From positions 1,939,626 through 2,003,625 of the forward strand of contig NZ_CP096659.1 of the NCBI RefSeq assembly GCF_023238205.1: a stretch of DNA of 64,000 nucleotides, written 5' to 3'. The stretch is from Halorussus limi (GTDB taxonomy: Archaea > Halobacteriota > Halobacteria > Halobacteriales > Haladaptataceae). The notes beneath the pieces were generated by a model. The model searched no databases. It was not told where the DNA came from and saw only the letters and a list, made by a program, of their open reading frames with translations. The number at the start of each line of letters is the position of its first letter. Within the stretch, counting starts at the first letter, position 1. A program made the translations under genes and the position numbers. This document shows, piece by piece, positions 49,395 through 58,129 of the stretch.

Positions 49395-50411
49395 TCACTC
49401 CGGATTCGGTTCGTAGTCGTCCCCGACTTTCACCCGGAGTGCGCCCGGTCGCGTGTCGATTGTCACGCGCTCGAACTCCCGAATCTCGCCGTCGAGACTG
49501 AACGTGACCGAGTCGCCGTCGAGGCTCTCGAAGTCGAGTCGTCTGGCGTGGAGTTCCGTGACGTGCGGGGTGTCGCGTTCGAGGACCCGCTGTTCGAGGT
49601 ACTCCACGACCGCGTCGTGGGCCGCGAGTCGTTCGATGATGGTGACCTCCAGCAGTCCGTCTTCGGCGTCGGCCTGTCCGCCCTCCTCGGCGAACTTCCG
49701 GACGTTGCCCACGAGGACGGCCTCGGCCTCGCCCGCCCACTCGGTCTCGGTCCCGTCGTCCTCCACGGCGTCGATTCTCACTTGGAGACCGTCGAAGTCG
49801 AGCGCTTCCTCGATGCCCGCGACCACGAACGCGACCGGGCCGAGGCTGTTCTTCCGATTGTGGGTCGCGGCGGCGCTCGCGTCGGCGGGCAGGCCGGCGA
49901 TGGCCGAGAGGACGAACGGTTCGTCGCCCGCGACTCCGAGGTCGAGGGCGCGGGTCTCTCCGTCCGCCGCGACCTCGAAGCCCTCCGCGAGGGTTTCGAC
50001 GCCGAGGCCGCGGGCGAAGAAGTTCTCGGTCCCCGCGGGCACCACGCAGAGCGTCACCGCGTCGAGTGCGTCGGCCCGGACGAGACCCTGCACGACTTCG
50101 TGGAGCGTACCGTCGCCGCCGCAGACCGCCAGCGTCTCCACGCCGTCGGCGGCGGCCCGTTCGGCGAGGTCGGTACCGTGGCCCGCGTGCTCGGTCTCCG
50201 CGACGGTGAACCCGTAGTCGTCGGCGAGGTCACGGACGCGCTCGACGTGGGTTCCGCCGCCGCTGGTCGGGTTCAGAATCAGTCGGCGGGCGTCGGTCCC
50301 GCCGTCGGGCGCGGTGTCGGTCTCCCGGTTGGCGTCCGTCCGGGCATCGGGCGTGTCGTCAGCCCGGGCGTCGCCGTGGCTCGCACCGTCCGCGCCACTC
50401 TCGCGGTTCAT
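49395..50411 (-). CDS. diacylglycerol/sphingosine-kinase-like lipid kinase
   Basis: The 338-residue protein has the DAGK catalytic domain: ILNPTSGGGTHVERVRDLAD near residue 45, the nucleotide loop VCGGDGTLHEVVQGL, and VPAGTENFFARGLG. A C-terminal beta domain ends YEPNPE. A disordered Asp/Arg-rich tail of 40 residues precedes it. YegS/DAGK proteins phosphorylate lipids and may act in archaeal ether-lipid metabolism. It is the last gene with core codon use before the island. Confidence 0.92.
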   Translation of the reverse strand: MNRESGADGASHGDARADDTPDARTDANRETDTAPDGGTDARRLILNPTSGGGTHVERVRDLADDYGFTVAETEHAGHGTDLAERAAADGVETLAVCGGDGTLHEVVQGLVRADALDAVTLCVVPAGTENFFARGLGVETLAEGFEVAADGETRALDLGVAGDEPFVLSAIAGLPADASAAATHNRKNSLGPVAFVVAGIEEALDFDGLQVRIDAVEDDGTETEWAGEAEAVLVGNVRKFAEEGGQADAEDGLLEVTIIERLAAHDAVVEYLEQRVLERDTPHVTELHARRLDFESLDGDSVTFSLDGEIREFERVTIDTRPGALRVKVGDDYEPNPE

Positions 50412-50706
50412 ACGTCGACTACGCTCGCGTTCCCTAAATGCTCGGAGGCCGGAGTCGTCCCGGGAGGCGATAGGTCCGGCGACCGGTCCACACTCCGGTC
50501 GGTCGGCGATTCGCTTCCGACTCGTGTGGCCGGCGGCGACATCGGCGTCAAGTTACGAACGACACAAAACGTTCACGAGTTGTGTTCGCATCCGGGTTCG
50601 TTGCAACCTAGGACCCAGTATTGGTCAGGAATTAGTAAGGTAGACGGGGGATCGAAGTTTTCACGAGGTTTTATCTGAAACGGGGTGATACCCCAAATCA
50701 GGCGAA
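50412..50706. other. island boundary region and promoter
   Basis: No gene is supported. Base composition changes from G/C-rich to mixed at about 50560, marking the likely left edge of the accessory island. A GGTTTTATC box (50668-50676) precedes the nuclease ATG by about 30-38 bases, and GGGGTGATACCCC (50682-50694), a five-base inverted repeat around GAT, sits between them as a possible operator. No tRNA, att-like repeat or integrase is visible here. Confidence 0.5.
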
Positions 50707-51402
50707 ATGTCTGACCGACCAACAACAATCGATGATCACGACCCTCTCGCCAATAATATTCTCCGCGTACTACAGGACTTCATCGACGAAATCGGCGACC
50801 GCGAATGTACCGGGCACTTCGATAAGGTCGTGGACGGAAACTTCTACCTCAAGGGCAAGCACCTCACCCAAGAACCAGAGCGGTTTATCGAGGACTACTT
50901 AGTCTTCCCAATTCTCAAACAGGCACTCGGGTACTCGCTTCGCCCGCGACCGAAGCAGTACGCGCCTCGCTGGCCGAAAAGCGGCGGTATCCCAGATTTC
51001 TGCGTCACCTCGATTCCGGTCGACGTGGCGATGCAGAACGATCTTCGGTTCTTCGGCGAGGTGAAACCGCCGAAGAAGATCGAGCGAGCACACGATGACA
51101 TGGAAGAGTACCTCGACAGTGACTTGGATATTCACGCGGTCGCAATCCTTTCTGACGGGTTTGACTGGGAGCTCTGGGTTCGACCACGGAATCACACAAT
51201 CGAGGAACTGGAGAATCCCTATGCAAAGGCCAGTCTACGCGACTCGCTCAAGATGGTGAGAACACGCAATATGGCCATTGACTCGTATCGGCCGCACAAA
51301 GTTCGGAACCAGATCGACGTGGACGGCTTCTCTGCCTTCGAATTCGACGCTGTGATGAGCGTGATTCACGACGAGTTCGGTATGGAACGGCTTTCTAACT
51401 GA
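50707..51402 (+). CDS. stand-alone PD-(D/E)xK nuclease-like protein
   Basis: This 231-residue protein resembles the N-terminal nuclease part of type I restriction (HsdR) proteins. GGIPDFCV puts Asp97 in a short strand, and FFGEVKPPKK gives Glu118 and Lys120, which together form a good PD-(D/E)xK core. FIEDYLVFPILKQALGY supplies the helix with the upstream acid. No helicase domain is attached, although a large helicase lies downstream. It opens the island and may be the cleavage part of a defence system, or a regulatory DNA-binding relative. Confidence 0.75.
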   Translation: MSDRPTTIDDHDPLANNILRVLQDFIDEIGDRECTGHFDKVVDGNFYLKGKHLTQEPERFIEDYLVFPILKQALGYSLRPRPKQYAPRWPKSGGIPDFCVTSIPVDVAMQNDLRFFGEVKPPKKIERAHDDMEEYLDSDLDIHAVAILSDGFDWELWVRPRNHTIEELENPYAKASLRDSLKMVRTRNMAIDSYRPHKVRNQIDVDGFSAFEFDAVMSVIHDEFGMERLSN

Positions 51403-51533
51403 TCTTAGGCGCGAACTCACGTCCACGCGCAACAATAACTGTTCCGACCATATTCAATGACTAACCCATCTCTTCATAGAACAGACCTTCCATACTTTAC
51501 TATTAAGTGACATGGTGTGCTAAACTAGTGTAG

Positions 51534-52559
51534 ATGCGAAGACGAGAATTCCTCCGCTTCAGCGCCGTCTCTCTTTTCGGCCTCCAGAGTAGTCACACGA
51601 CACAACTTGTCCAAGCACAGTCGGAATTGGGGCCGGATGTATCCGCGACGATTATCAACACGGTCGACGCGATTCGAGAGAACACCGACTTCGAGAAGGT
51701 CGATGTTAAGAAATCAATCGACAAGATGTGTTCCTCGTACAGTAGCTTCGCAGAAAAGGCAAAGACCGAATTCCGAACCCTCAGCTCGAACAACTCCCTA
51801 CTTCGCTACGTTGCCCGCACTACGGCGGACGTCCTCCACGTTCTCCAAGACACACTCGGTCTCGATCTCTCCCCACTCGAAGACACCGTAGGTATCAGGA
51901 TTGCGGATAACCCAGTCTCGAGCATTGCTTCAACACTTGAAGACGCGCTCAGCAGTTTCGACAACGCCCTCAGAAGCATCTCGTCTCTCGTCCCGGTGGC
52001 GGGAAGCCTCTTCGGGATGGTTGAGAACGGGTGTGCCTACGACCGATTTGCCGAGCAGGAGAAAGAAGATAAAGCAGAAGAAGCAAAGGAGGACTTCCTG
52101 ATTTGCGCCGTCATGCTACTTCTTGATCTCCTCCTCATCTACACCGGTGGCACCTACAAGATTGCTTTCCGGGGCACACGGAAAATTGCGAACACGCTGT
52201 TGGTGAGAATCCGCAGCCTAATCGGATTTGATGCGTATTCCATCGTCATGAAAACCGTCTACTGGCTCGTTCACGGAACAGTGGAGAATTCACCCAGCCT
52301 CATCGCCGAGGAGATCGATGAAACCGAAACGACGTTGGAAGGTGTCGACATCGATTACAACGAATCAGAGTTCCTTGAAGTCGGCTACGACCAGACAGAC
52401 AAAAAGCAGTTGCAACGCCAAACCAACGAAAGAGATCGGTTCGACGACGAAGATTCATCAGACGACATTCTGGATGACGATGGGGGCAAGTTGTTCGACC
52501 TCCCGAGCCTGTCAGAATGGGGGAACGGGAAAGACGATAGGCCTTGGGTGCCCGGATAA
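51534..52559 (+). CDS. Tat-signal protein of unknown function
   Basis: The 341-residue protein begins MRRREFLRFSAVSLFGL, a twin-arginine signal with an AxA-like cleavage region near residue 29. Amphipathic helices follow (SIDKMCSSYSSFAEKAKTEF, SSIASTLEDALSSFDNALRS), then a hydrophobic segment (DFLICAVMLLLDLLLIYTGG at about 185-204) and an acidic tail. The helical character recalls surface or phage-facing island proteins, but no family is recognised. A/T-rich at third positions. Confidence 0.62.
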   Translation: MRRREFLRFSAVSLFGLQSSHTTQLVQAQSELGPDVSATIINTVDAIRENTDFEKVDVKKSIDKMCSSYSSFAEKAKTEFRTLSSNNSLLRYVARTTADVLHVLQDTLGLDLSPLEDTVGIRIADNPVSSIASTLEDALSSFDNALRSISSLVPVAGSLFGMVENGCAYDRFAEQEKEDKAEEAKEDFLICAVMLLLDLLLIYTGGTYKIAFRGTRKIANTLLVRIRSLIGFDAYSIVMKTVYWLVHGTVENSPSLIAEEIDETETTLEGVDIDYNESEFLEVGYDQTDKKQLQRQTNERDRFDDEDSSDDILDDDGGKLFDLPSLSEWGNGKDDRPWVPG

Positions 52560-52617
52560 ACCTTCAGTATCGGTCTTCGATAATCGGCCGTGAAATCCGG
52601 TCTACAGGCATATCGTT

Positions 52618-53283
52618 CTATTGACGAAATAACAGAACAAGAACCACAAGGAGCATCACTCCAACCCCGATTTGTTCTTTCGGGAGTGAATCAATGAACC
52701 CGGTGATACCGCCGACAATACTCTCTATAACCCGGTTCACTGTTGACGTTACACCGCCGACAATATAGCTGGTAACTCCGTTTATAATCGAAGTAGCTAC
52801 TCTTAGCAGATAGTCCAGCAAAGGAGGACCGAGCCACGGACCAAGTGCAATCAAGGTCCCAATGACGAGCAAGCCAGTACCATAGAGGCCGCCGTCATTG
52901 ATATTCCAGTTCTTCCGGTCGTTTATTACGAATGGACCGAGGAACAGCAATGCTCCGAAACAGGATACTAAGAGGCGTGGATCAGACGCAATCGCACCAA
53001 CGAGTGAGGTTTTGATAATTCCGACTCCAAACGCACTGACGAGTGTGAATACTACATATACGAGAGCACGCTCGCGTTTGCCAGTAAAACCCTCATCAAG
53101 GATGGGTATCCTGAAATAACGGTCACCAGATTCGGTGAGGTGGTTCCGAACGACATCAAGACACACAACCAATAGAACGACGATTAATCCACCACTCAGT
53201 GTGTTATAGAATTCTCCAAACGACTCCGAAACCATGTTCGAAAGTAGCATATCACCGAACAAAATAATACCGATTACCAACAT
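52618..53283 (-). CDS. polytopic membrane protein of unknown function
   Basis: The 221-residue protein has about five hydrophobic segments (LVIGIILFGDMLLSNMVSE, NTLSGGLIVVLLVVCLDVV, LVYVVFTLVSAFGVGIIKT, LLVSCFGALLFLGPFVI, and GVGVMLLVVLVLLFRQ at the end) and glycine-rich amphipathic repeats with the theme I-x-G-x-T (SIINGVTSYIVGGVTSTV). Convergent with the Tat-signal gene and co-directed with the exonuclease. No function recognised; membrane-effector roles are seen in defence islands but nothing here proves it. Confidence 0.6.
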   Translation of the reverse strand: MLVIGIILFGDMLLSNMVSESFGEFYNTLSGGLIVVLLVVCLDVVRNHLTESGDRYFRIPILDEGFTGKRERALVYVVFTLVSAFGVGIIKTSLVGAIASDPRLLVSCFGALLFLGPFVINDRKNWNINDGGLYGTGLLVIGTLIALGPWLGPPLLDYLLRVATSIINGVTSYIVGGVTSTVNRVIESIVGGITGFIDSLPKEQIGVGVMLLVVLVLLFRQ

Positions 53284-53338
53284 AAGTGTAAGACTCAGAC
53301 CTCTCGATTACGATTGGGCACGAACCCTCTCTACACCC

Positions 53339-54172
53339 CTAGAGCTTCTTTTCGGTAATATCCGTATTCGGGATGTACGCTCGAACGAGCTCTGCTAACT
53401 CCCATGTCCGGTGGAGGTCGGCGAGGTTGTGCTGGGCTACAGGGAGGAGTTCACCGCGCTCGTAACAGTACGACGCCGACCTCGAGCTTGCAAACGGATC
53501 ATACTCCCGGTTGGCGTACCACTGATGGTCGGGAGCGGCCTCGGCCAGTACCGGCGGGACGTCGTCGCCGAAGAGGATGTCGTGGGCTGCATCGAGCGAG
53601 TTCACATCGTCGTGCGTGCCCCAGTATTTAGCGGTCGTGTTCAACCGCTTTTTCACCGGGTCCCACACATCGCAGTACATCACATTGTCGAACACCCAGT
53701 CGATCCCGTGGTCGATGCATCGGGTTCGGAGGAACGGCAAGTCGAACCCACCCTTCCACGAATCACCGTGAAACGCCGTTAGGCGGTTATACTCCCGGTC
53801 GAATCGGTCGAACACGACACGTTGGAGCACCTCCAGCAAGGCGGCTTCACCGTCGGCTGGGGTGACGGTGACCGTCGCGCCACTAATGTTCTCGAGGTGG
53901 GTTTCGTACTGGTCAACATCGATTTCTGTATCGCTGGTGTTCAGAACGAGTTCAACAGTCCCGTTCTCACTCGGAAACCAGAACCCTGAGACGGTGATTT
54001 TAGCGTTCCATGCAAACCCGGTCGTCTCCAAGTCCCACGAAATCTGCTTCCGGTCGTTGTCGCGGTCAATCATACCCGTGTCTCCCCAGTCCGAGTCGAC
54101 ATGGGAGTCCAAGAAAGGGATGGGGGTGGGATTTCCGGTTTCCGCGATCCGATGACGGCCAGTGACTACCAC
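53339..54172 (-). CDS. DEDD-type 3'-5' exonuclease-like protein
   Basis: The RNase H-fold exonuclease motifs are ISWDLETTGF (Asp and Glu of motif I), GFDLPFLRTR (motif II Asp), and AQHNLADLHRT (motif III Asp). With the start at 54172 it has 277 residues; an inner ATG at 54073 would begin MIDRDNDRKQISWD and give 244, equally plausible. It should degrade single-stranded DNA or RNA from the 3' end. Divergent from the PLD-helicase gene across 120 bases containing repeats, so the two may be co-regulated. Confidence 0.72.
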   Translation of the reverse strand: MVVTGRHRIAETGNPTPIPFLDSHVDSDWGDTGMIDRDNDRKQISWDLETTGFAWNAKITVSGFWFPSENGTVELVLNTSDTEIDVDQYETHLENISGATVTVTPADGEAALLEVLQRVVFDRFDREYNRLTAFHGDSWKGGFDLPFLRTRCIDHGIDWVFDNVMYCDVWDPVKKRLNTTAKYWGTHDDVNSLDAAHDILFGDDVPPVLAEAAPDHQWYANREYDPFASSRSASYCYERGELLPVAQHNLADLHRTWELAELVRAYIPNTDITEKKL

Positions 54173-54292
54173 AACTATTACAATAGTATTGTTCTACTGT
54201 GATGACGAAAACCACGTTATCACATAGTAGAGCATTTATCGCTCGAACAGCGAGGCAAATAAGTTGCCGAAACAACAAGACCCAATAATTAG
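54173..54292. promoter_or_regulatory. divergent promoter region with repeats (exonuclease / PLD-helicase)
   Basis: This A/T-rich interval contains the 13-base palindrome ACAATAGTATTGT (54180-54192), an interrupted inverted repeat TCTACTGTGAT (54193-54203) with ATCACATAGTAGA (54219-54231), and a CAAATAAG box (54255-54262) about 31-38 bases before the helicase ATG. A GATAAATGC element on the minus strand near 54233-54241 could serve the exonuclease. Confidence 0.5.
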
Positions 54293-57200
54293 ATGTTATC
54301 TCTACCCCCGCTCGTCGATAACACGGAGAAAAGCCTCGAAGACGTGTACAAGGATGTCCTCCCCGAAGTATCGGAGGCCCGGATCGCCACGGGCTACTTC
54401 TACCTCTCGGGATTCAACCTCTACCGCGAGGACCTCACGAACCTCGCCGACCCTGACGACCTCGGCCGGGCTCCACTCCGGATTCTGATGGGGCGACAAA
54501 CAAACCGACAGACGGCAGACGAAATCGGCGAAGGCCAGAACCTCCGTAACCAGTTCCGCGAAAACCTCAAAAATGATATTGAGGACCTGAACAACGCCCA
54601 AATCGAGCGCCTCGACCGTCTCCGCGACTTCATTGCGGAGAACAAGGTCGAAGTCCGCGTGCGCGACCCTGAAAACGGATACTTCCACGCCAAGGGAGCG
54701 TGCTTCCGCGCCGGATCAATCGACGACATCGATGAGGACGGAACCGACGAGCGCCCCTCCGTGACGGTCGCTGGCTCGTCGAACTTCTCCGAAAGCGGTC
54801 ACCGGAACAATATCGAGCTGAATTTGACGACCCGCGACCCGCACAAAGCGGAGGCATTCGAAGAGTGGTACGACAACCATTGGGCAAATGCTGAGGAATT
54901 CAGCGACGAGATCGTCCAAATCATCGAGAACAGCGGCCGGTATCAAGAGTGGAAGGATAAACAGGACGGCGAGACCGGGGACGACACTCCCGACGAAGAG
55001 TTGGGTACGTACCTCGAACCATTTGAGCTCTACAAACTCCTCGCCTACGACGAACTGGGTGGCAACGTCAGTGTTCGTGATAGCCCGCTTTACTACTTCC
55101 AGAAACTCGGGTACGAGAGCGCCAAAGAGAAACTCTCACAGTATAACGGCTGTATCATCTCAGACTCCGTCGGCCTCGGCAAGTCCTTCATCGGGGGTGA
55201 ACTCCTCCACGACTACCGCCAGCGCGGCGACCGTTGCCTGCTCATCGTCCCCGCAAACCTCACCGACCAATGGGAGAAACTCCTCGAAGAGGACACCGAC
55301 GAAGACGGGAATCTGTATTTTGGGCTCGAGGTCGACGGGATCCACCTCGATGTGATGAGCATCAGCAAGTTCCAAAACCTCGCCTATGAAGAGGTGCAGG
55401 ACCTCCGCGACGAGTTCGATGTCCTGCTCATCGATGAGGCCCACCGGTTCCGGAATCATGGCAAGTGGCGGCCAACCCCCGAAGATGAGGATGACTACAA
55501 GGGGACGCGTCGCCACGCCAACCTCCGACAGTTGCGTGGCAAGACGATGATCATGCTGACCGCGACGCCGATCAACAACAGTGCAACCGACTTGAAGAAC
55601 CTGATCAGCCTGTTCACCAGCGCCGAGGAACTCCAGAATAAGGCGAGTCTCAACTTTAACGCGTTCGACCAGTACATCGAACTCGCGCAAACACGAAAAG
55701 ACATTGCGGCAGGCAACGAGGAAGTGAGCGACGCCGAAGAGAAACGGATTACCGAACAACTCCAACGCCACTCCCGAGAAATCTCGGATATCCTGAACGA
55801 GGTGATGGTACTTCGGACGCGGAAGCACGTCAAGGAGAAGATACAGGACAGCGAGGACTTCGATATGAGTTTCAAACCGCCGGAACTCAGCAAGGAACAG
55901 TACTCGTTGCCTCCGGCGTACCAACCCATCTATCGAATGCTTCCTGACGTGATGGATGCCCTCCACCTGCCCCACATCACCATCAAGAATCCAGAAGCGG
56001 GTGGGACACTCAAGGCCCTGTACAAACTCAATCTGCTGAAACGATTGGAGTCCTCGACCTACGCCTTCGTCCAATCACTCGAAACGCTTCACGAGAGTGA
56101 GCGGAATCTCCTCGGTCTGCTTGAAGAGATGCCTGAAGACGAGGAAATCGGTGTACTCCGGTCGGCACAGAATGCCGAGAGTGCCACATCGCTAGAGGAT
56201 TTCGTCGAGGGAGAAGATGCGGTCGACGAGTTGGAAGAAACGCTCGAAGAGTTCGGGTTCGATACAACGGTCGTGCGGGCTGACGATGAGGACGGCAGTG
56301 ATGAGATTGCCGATGCGACCGTTGGTGATGTCATCACCTATATTCGAGAGGACCTCACGCTACTCGCGTACTTCCTCACCCAGTTCATCAGCGACGTTGC
56401 CCGGAATGCTGGCGACGTTAACGACCACTCGGTCGAGGTCCGGCAATGGCTCAACGACCACGATGCCGGTGTCCTCCCGGACGTCCCAGAGGAAGAAGAG
56501 CATCCCATCCTGTATCTGGGACGCGATCTAAGTGACGCTGATTCGGCAACGCGTGACTTCTACGAATCCGTATTCACGCTCCGCGAGTTCCGCGATCCCA
56601 AGATCGACCGGTTGGCTGACGTGCTCAACGAGTACGATAAGAAGGTCCTCATCTTCACCCAGTACCGCGCTACCGCAGATTACGTACACCGAGCATTACG
56701 GGATAACCCGAAGTCGCCCTTGACCGAGGCCAACAGTGCAGTCGTCAAGGGCGGAGATGATAACAAGCAGGACATCATCAAGCGGTTCGCTCCAGAGGCG
56801 TCCGATTATCAGGAGACGCTCGCCGAATCCGATGAGACCGAACTTCAGTACGTCGTCGCCACGGACACCCTGAGCGAGGGGGTGAACCTACAGGACATCC
56901 ACGTGGTCGTGAACTACGACCTCCCATGGAACCCAATGCGAATCGTCCAGCGCGTGGGTCGCATCGACCGCATCGGAAGTACGGCCGACAAGTACGTCCA
57001 CAACTTCTATCCGGACGGTGACATCGAGGCCGCGATCAAGCTCCTTGAACGATTGCAGGCGAAAATCAACGACATCGCCCTCATTGTCGGGAAGGAGAAC
57101 AACATCCTCGACCCGAACGAGGACCAGATTCTCGAAAAAGCCGGTGTCGAGACGGACAAGACGATTGGCGAGCTCGAAGTGGACGAAATCGAGGAATCAC

Positions 57201-58087
57201 TCCGTAAATCCCGTGAAGTGGACGACTACAACGAGCTGGACGACACCAGTAAGAATCCGCTCTTGCGGAACGCTGGAAGTGACGAGGACGCCGCGTTCGA
57301 ACGGTATCTGCTCAAACAAGAATTGAACGAGGAGTACGGCCTGAGTACCGATGACTTCGAGTTTGCAGAGGACTTCTTCGAGACACCACCAGAGGAGCGG
57401 GAACTGCTCTACACGAACGCCACTGGACATGAAACAGGGCCACGCCCCGGCGTGTTCGGTCTCGCTCACCTCTGGTTCGATGATGACAGTGAGGATGCCC
57501 CCTTAGGACGTGTTCGCCGGGCGTTCTACTATAAACCGTTCACTGATGACGTCAAGGAGCGGCCCGTTCGGACCCTTGGGATTACGCCGGACGTCGACGG
57601 TGAACCGATCACCGGGAACACCGAGAACGTGCTAGCGAATCGGGAGGACATCCAAGACGTCCTTGACGACCGCCTTGAAAGAATCCGAGAAGGACAGGTC
57701 AAGACTGCCTTTCAGCAAGGTGAAGACTTCTCGAAGGAACAGGAGACGATCTTGGACTGCATTGACTACCATATCAAACCGAACTATGGTGACGAGACAG
57801 CTCCGGTCGACGAGTACGACACGCTTGGTGAGTGGGCCGAGGTACTGCGTGACGAGTTGAAGAACGTCAAGTTGGAAAACACCGATGAAGACCGGATTCT
57901 CCGGGAGACGTTCCGGCACAACGACCAGTACGACTCGTTCGCTGACTGGCCACCTGCAGAGTTCCTCGAAGAACTTGATGGATTCATCGAAGAGAACATC
58001 GAAGCGTCCACAGAGTTTCAGGACACCTTGGTCGGTGAGAGTGAGGTGCAGGCACGACTCGTCTGCTGGGGTGTAATCGGGAGATAG
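54293..58087 (+). CDS. PLD-nuclease/SNF2-family helicase fusion (DrmD-like)
   Basis: The 1264-residue protein combines a PLD-type N-terminus with a two-lobe SNF2-type helicase. The PLD unit has FHAKGACF (His132, Lys134) and AGSSNFSES (160-168) with Glu175, a single HKD-like site that would need a dimer. The helicase has GLGKS (294-298), DEAH (381-384), MLTATPINNS (421-430), and motif VI QRVGRIDRIGS at about 886-896. The length, and C-terminal extension from about 930, fit DISARM DrmD or a BREX/PGL-type helicase. It should translocate on DNA, possibly cutting foreign DNA through the PLD site. The methyltransferase gene converges 42 bases downstream. Confidence 0.9.
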   Translation: MLSLPPLVDNTEKSLEDVYKDVLPEVSEARIATGYFYLSGFNLYREDLTNLADPDDLGRAPLRILMGRQTNRQTADEIGEGQNLRNQFRENLKNDIEDLNNAQIERLDRLRDFIAENKVEVRVRDPENGYFHAKGACFRAGSIDDIDEDGTDERPSVTVAGSSNFSESGHRNNIELNLTTRDPHKAEAFEEWYDNHWANAEEFSDEIVQIIENSGRYQEWKDKQDGETGDDTPDEELGTYLEPFELYKLLAYDELGGNVSVRDSPLYYFQKLGYESAKEKLSQYNGCIISDSVGLGKSFIGGELLHDYRQRGDRCLLIVPANLTDQWEKLLEEDTDEDGNLYFGLEVDGIHLDVMSISKFQNLAYEEVQDLRDEFDVLLIDEAHRFRNHGKWRPTPEDEDDYKGTRRHANLRQLRGKTMIMLTATPINNSATDLKNLISLFTSAEELQNKASLNFNAFDQYIELAQTRKDIAAGNEEVSDAEEKRITEQLQRHSREISDILNEVMVLRTRKHVKEKIQDSEDFDMSFKPPELSKEQYSLPPAYQPIYRMLPDVMDALHLPHITIKNPEAGGTLKALYKLNLLKRLESSTYAFVQSLETLHESERNLLGLLEEMPEDEEIGVLRSAQNAESATSLEDFVEGEDAVDELEETLEEFGFDTTVVRADDEDGSDEIADATVGDVITYIREDLTLLAYFLTQFISDVARNAGDVNDHSVEVRQWLNDHDAGVLPDVPEEEEHPILYLGRDLSDADSATRDFYESVFTLREFRDPKIDRLADVLNEYDKKVLIFTQYRATADYVHRALRDNPKSPLTEANSAVVKGGDDNKQDIIKRFAPEASDYQETLAESDETELQYVVATDTLSEGVNLQDIHVVVNYDLPWNPMRIVQRVGRIDRIGSTADKYVHNFYPDGDIEAAIKLLERLQAKINDIALIVGKENNILDPNEDQILEKAGVETDKTIGELEVDEIEESLRKSREVDDYNELDDTSKNPLLRNAGSDEDAAFERYLLKQELNEEYGLSTDDFEFAEDFFETPPEERELLYTNATGHETGPRPGVFGLAHLWFDDDSEDAPLGRVRRAFYYKPFTDDVKERPVRTLGITPDVDGEPITGNTENVLANREDIQDVLDDRLERIREGQVKTAFQQGEDFSKEQETILDCIDYHIKPNYGDETAPVDEYDTLGEWAEVLRDELKNVKLENTDEDRILRETFRHNDQYDSFADWPPAEFLEELDGFIEENIEASTEFQDTLVGESEVQARLVCWGVIGR

Positions 58088-58094
58088 TTGAGCC

Positions 58095-58106
58095 GGTGTC
58101 GACACC
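58095..58106. repeat. 12-base palindrome in the gap between convergent stops
   Basis: GGTGTCGACACC is perfectly symmetric and lies between the helicase stop and the methyltransferase stop, which are only 42 bases apart. No loop and no T tract, so a protein site is as likely as termination. Confidence 0.4.
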
Positions 58107-58129
58107 CGTTGAGCGTGCGCGTACGGTGC

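Noticed and set aside
50563-50640. Possible tRNA fragment or attachment site at the left island edge
   Set aside because: GGGTTCGTTGC-like sequence does not fold into a T arm with an acceptor and no matching repeat is found at the right end.
53339-54073. Reading the DEDD protein as a DNA polymerase B fragment
   Set aside because: Only exonuclease motifs are visible and the protein ends before any polymerase motif; length fits a stand-alone exonuclease.
54293-58087. Type I restriction HsdR
   Set aside because: Helicase motifs are of SNF2 type with an N-terminal PLD site, and there is no HsdS specificity gene nearby.
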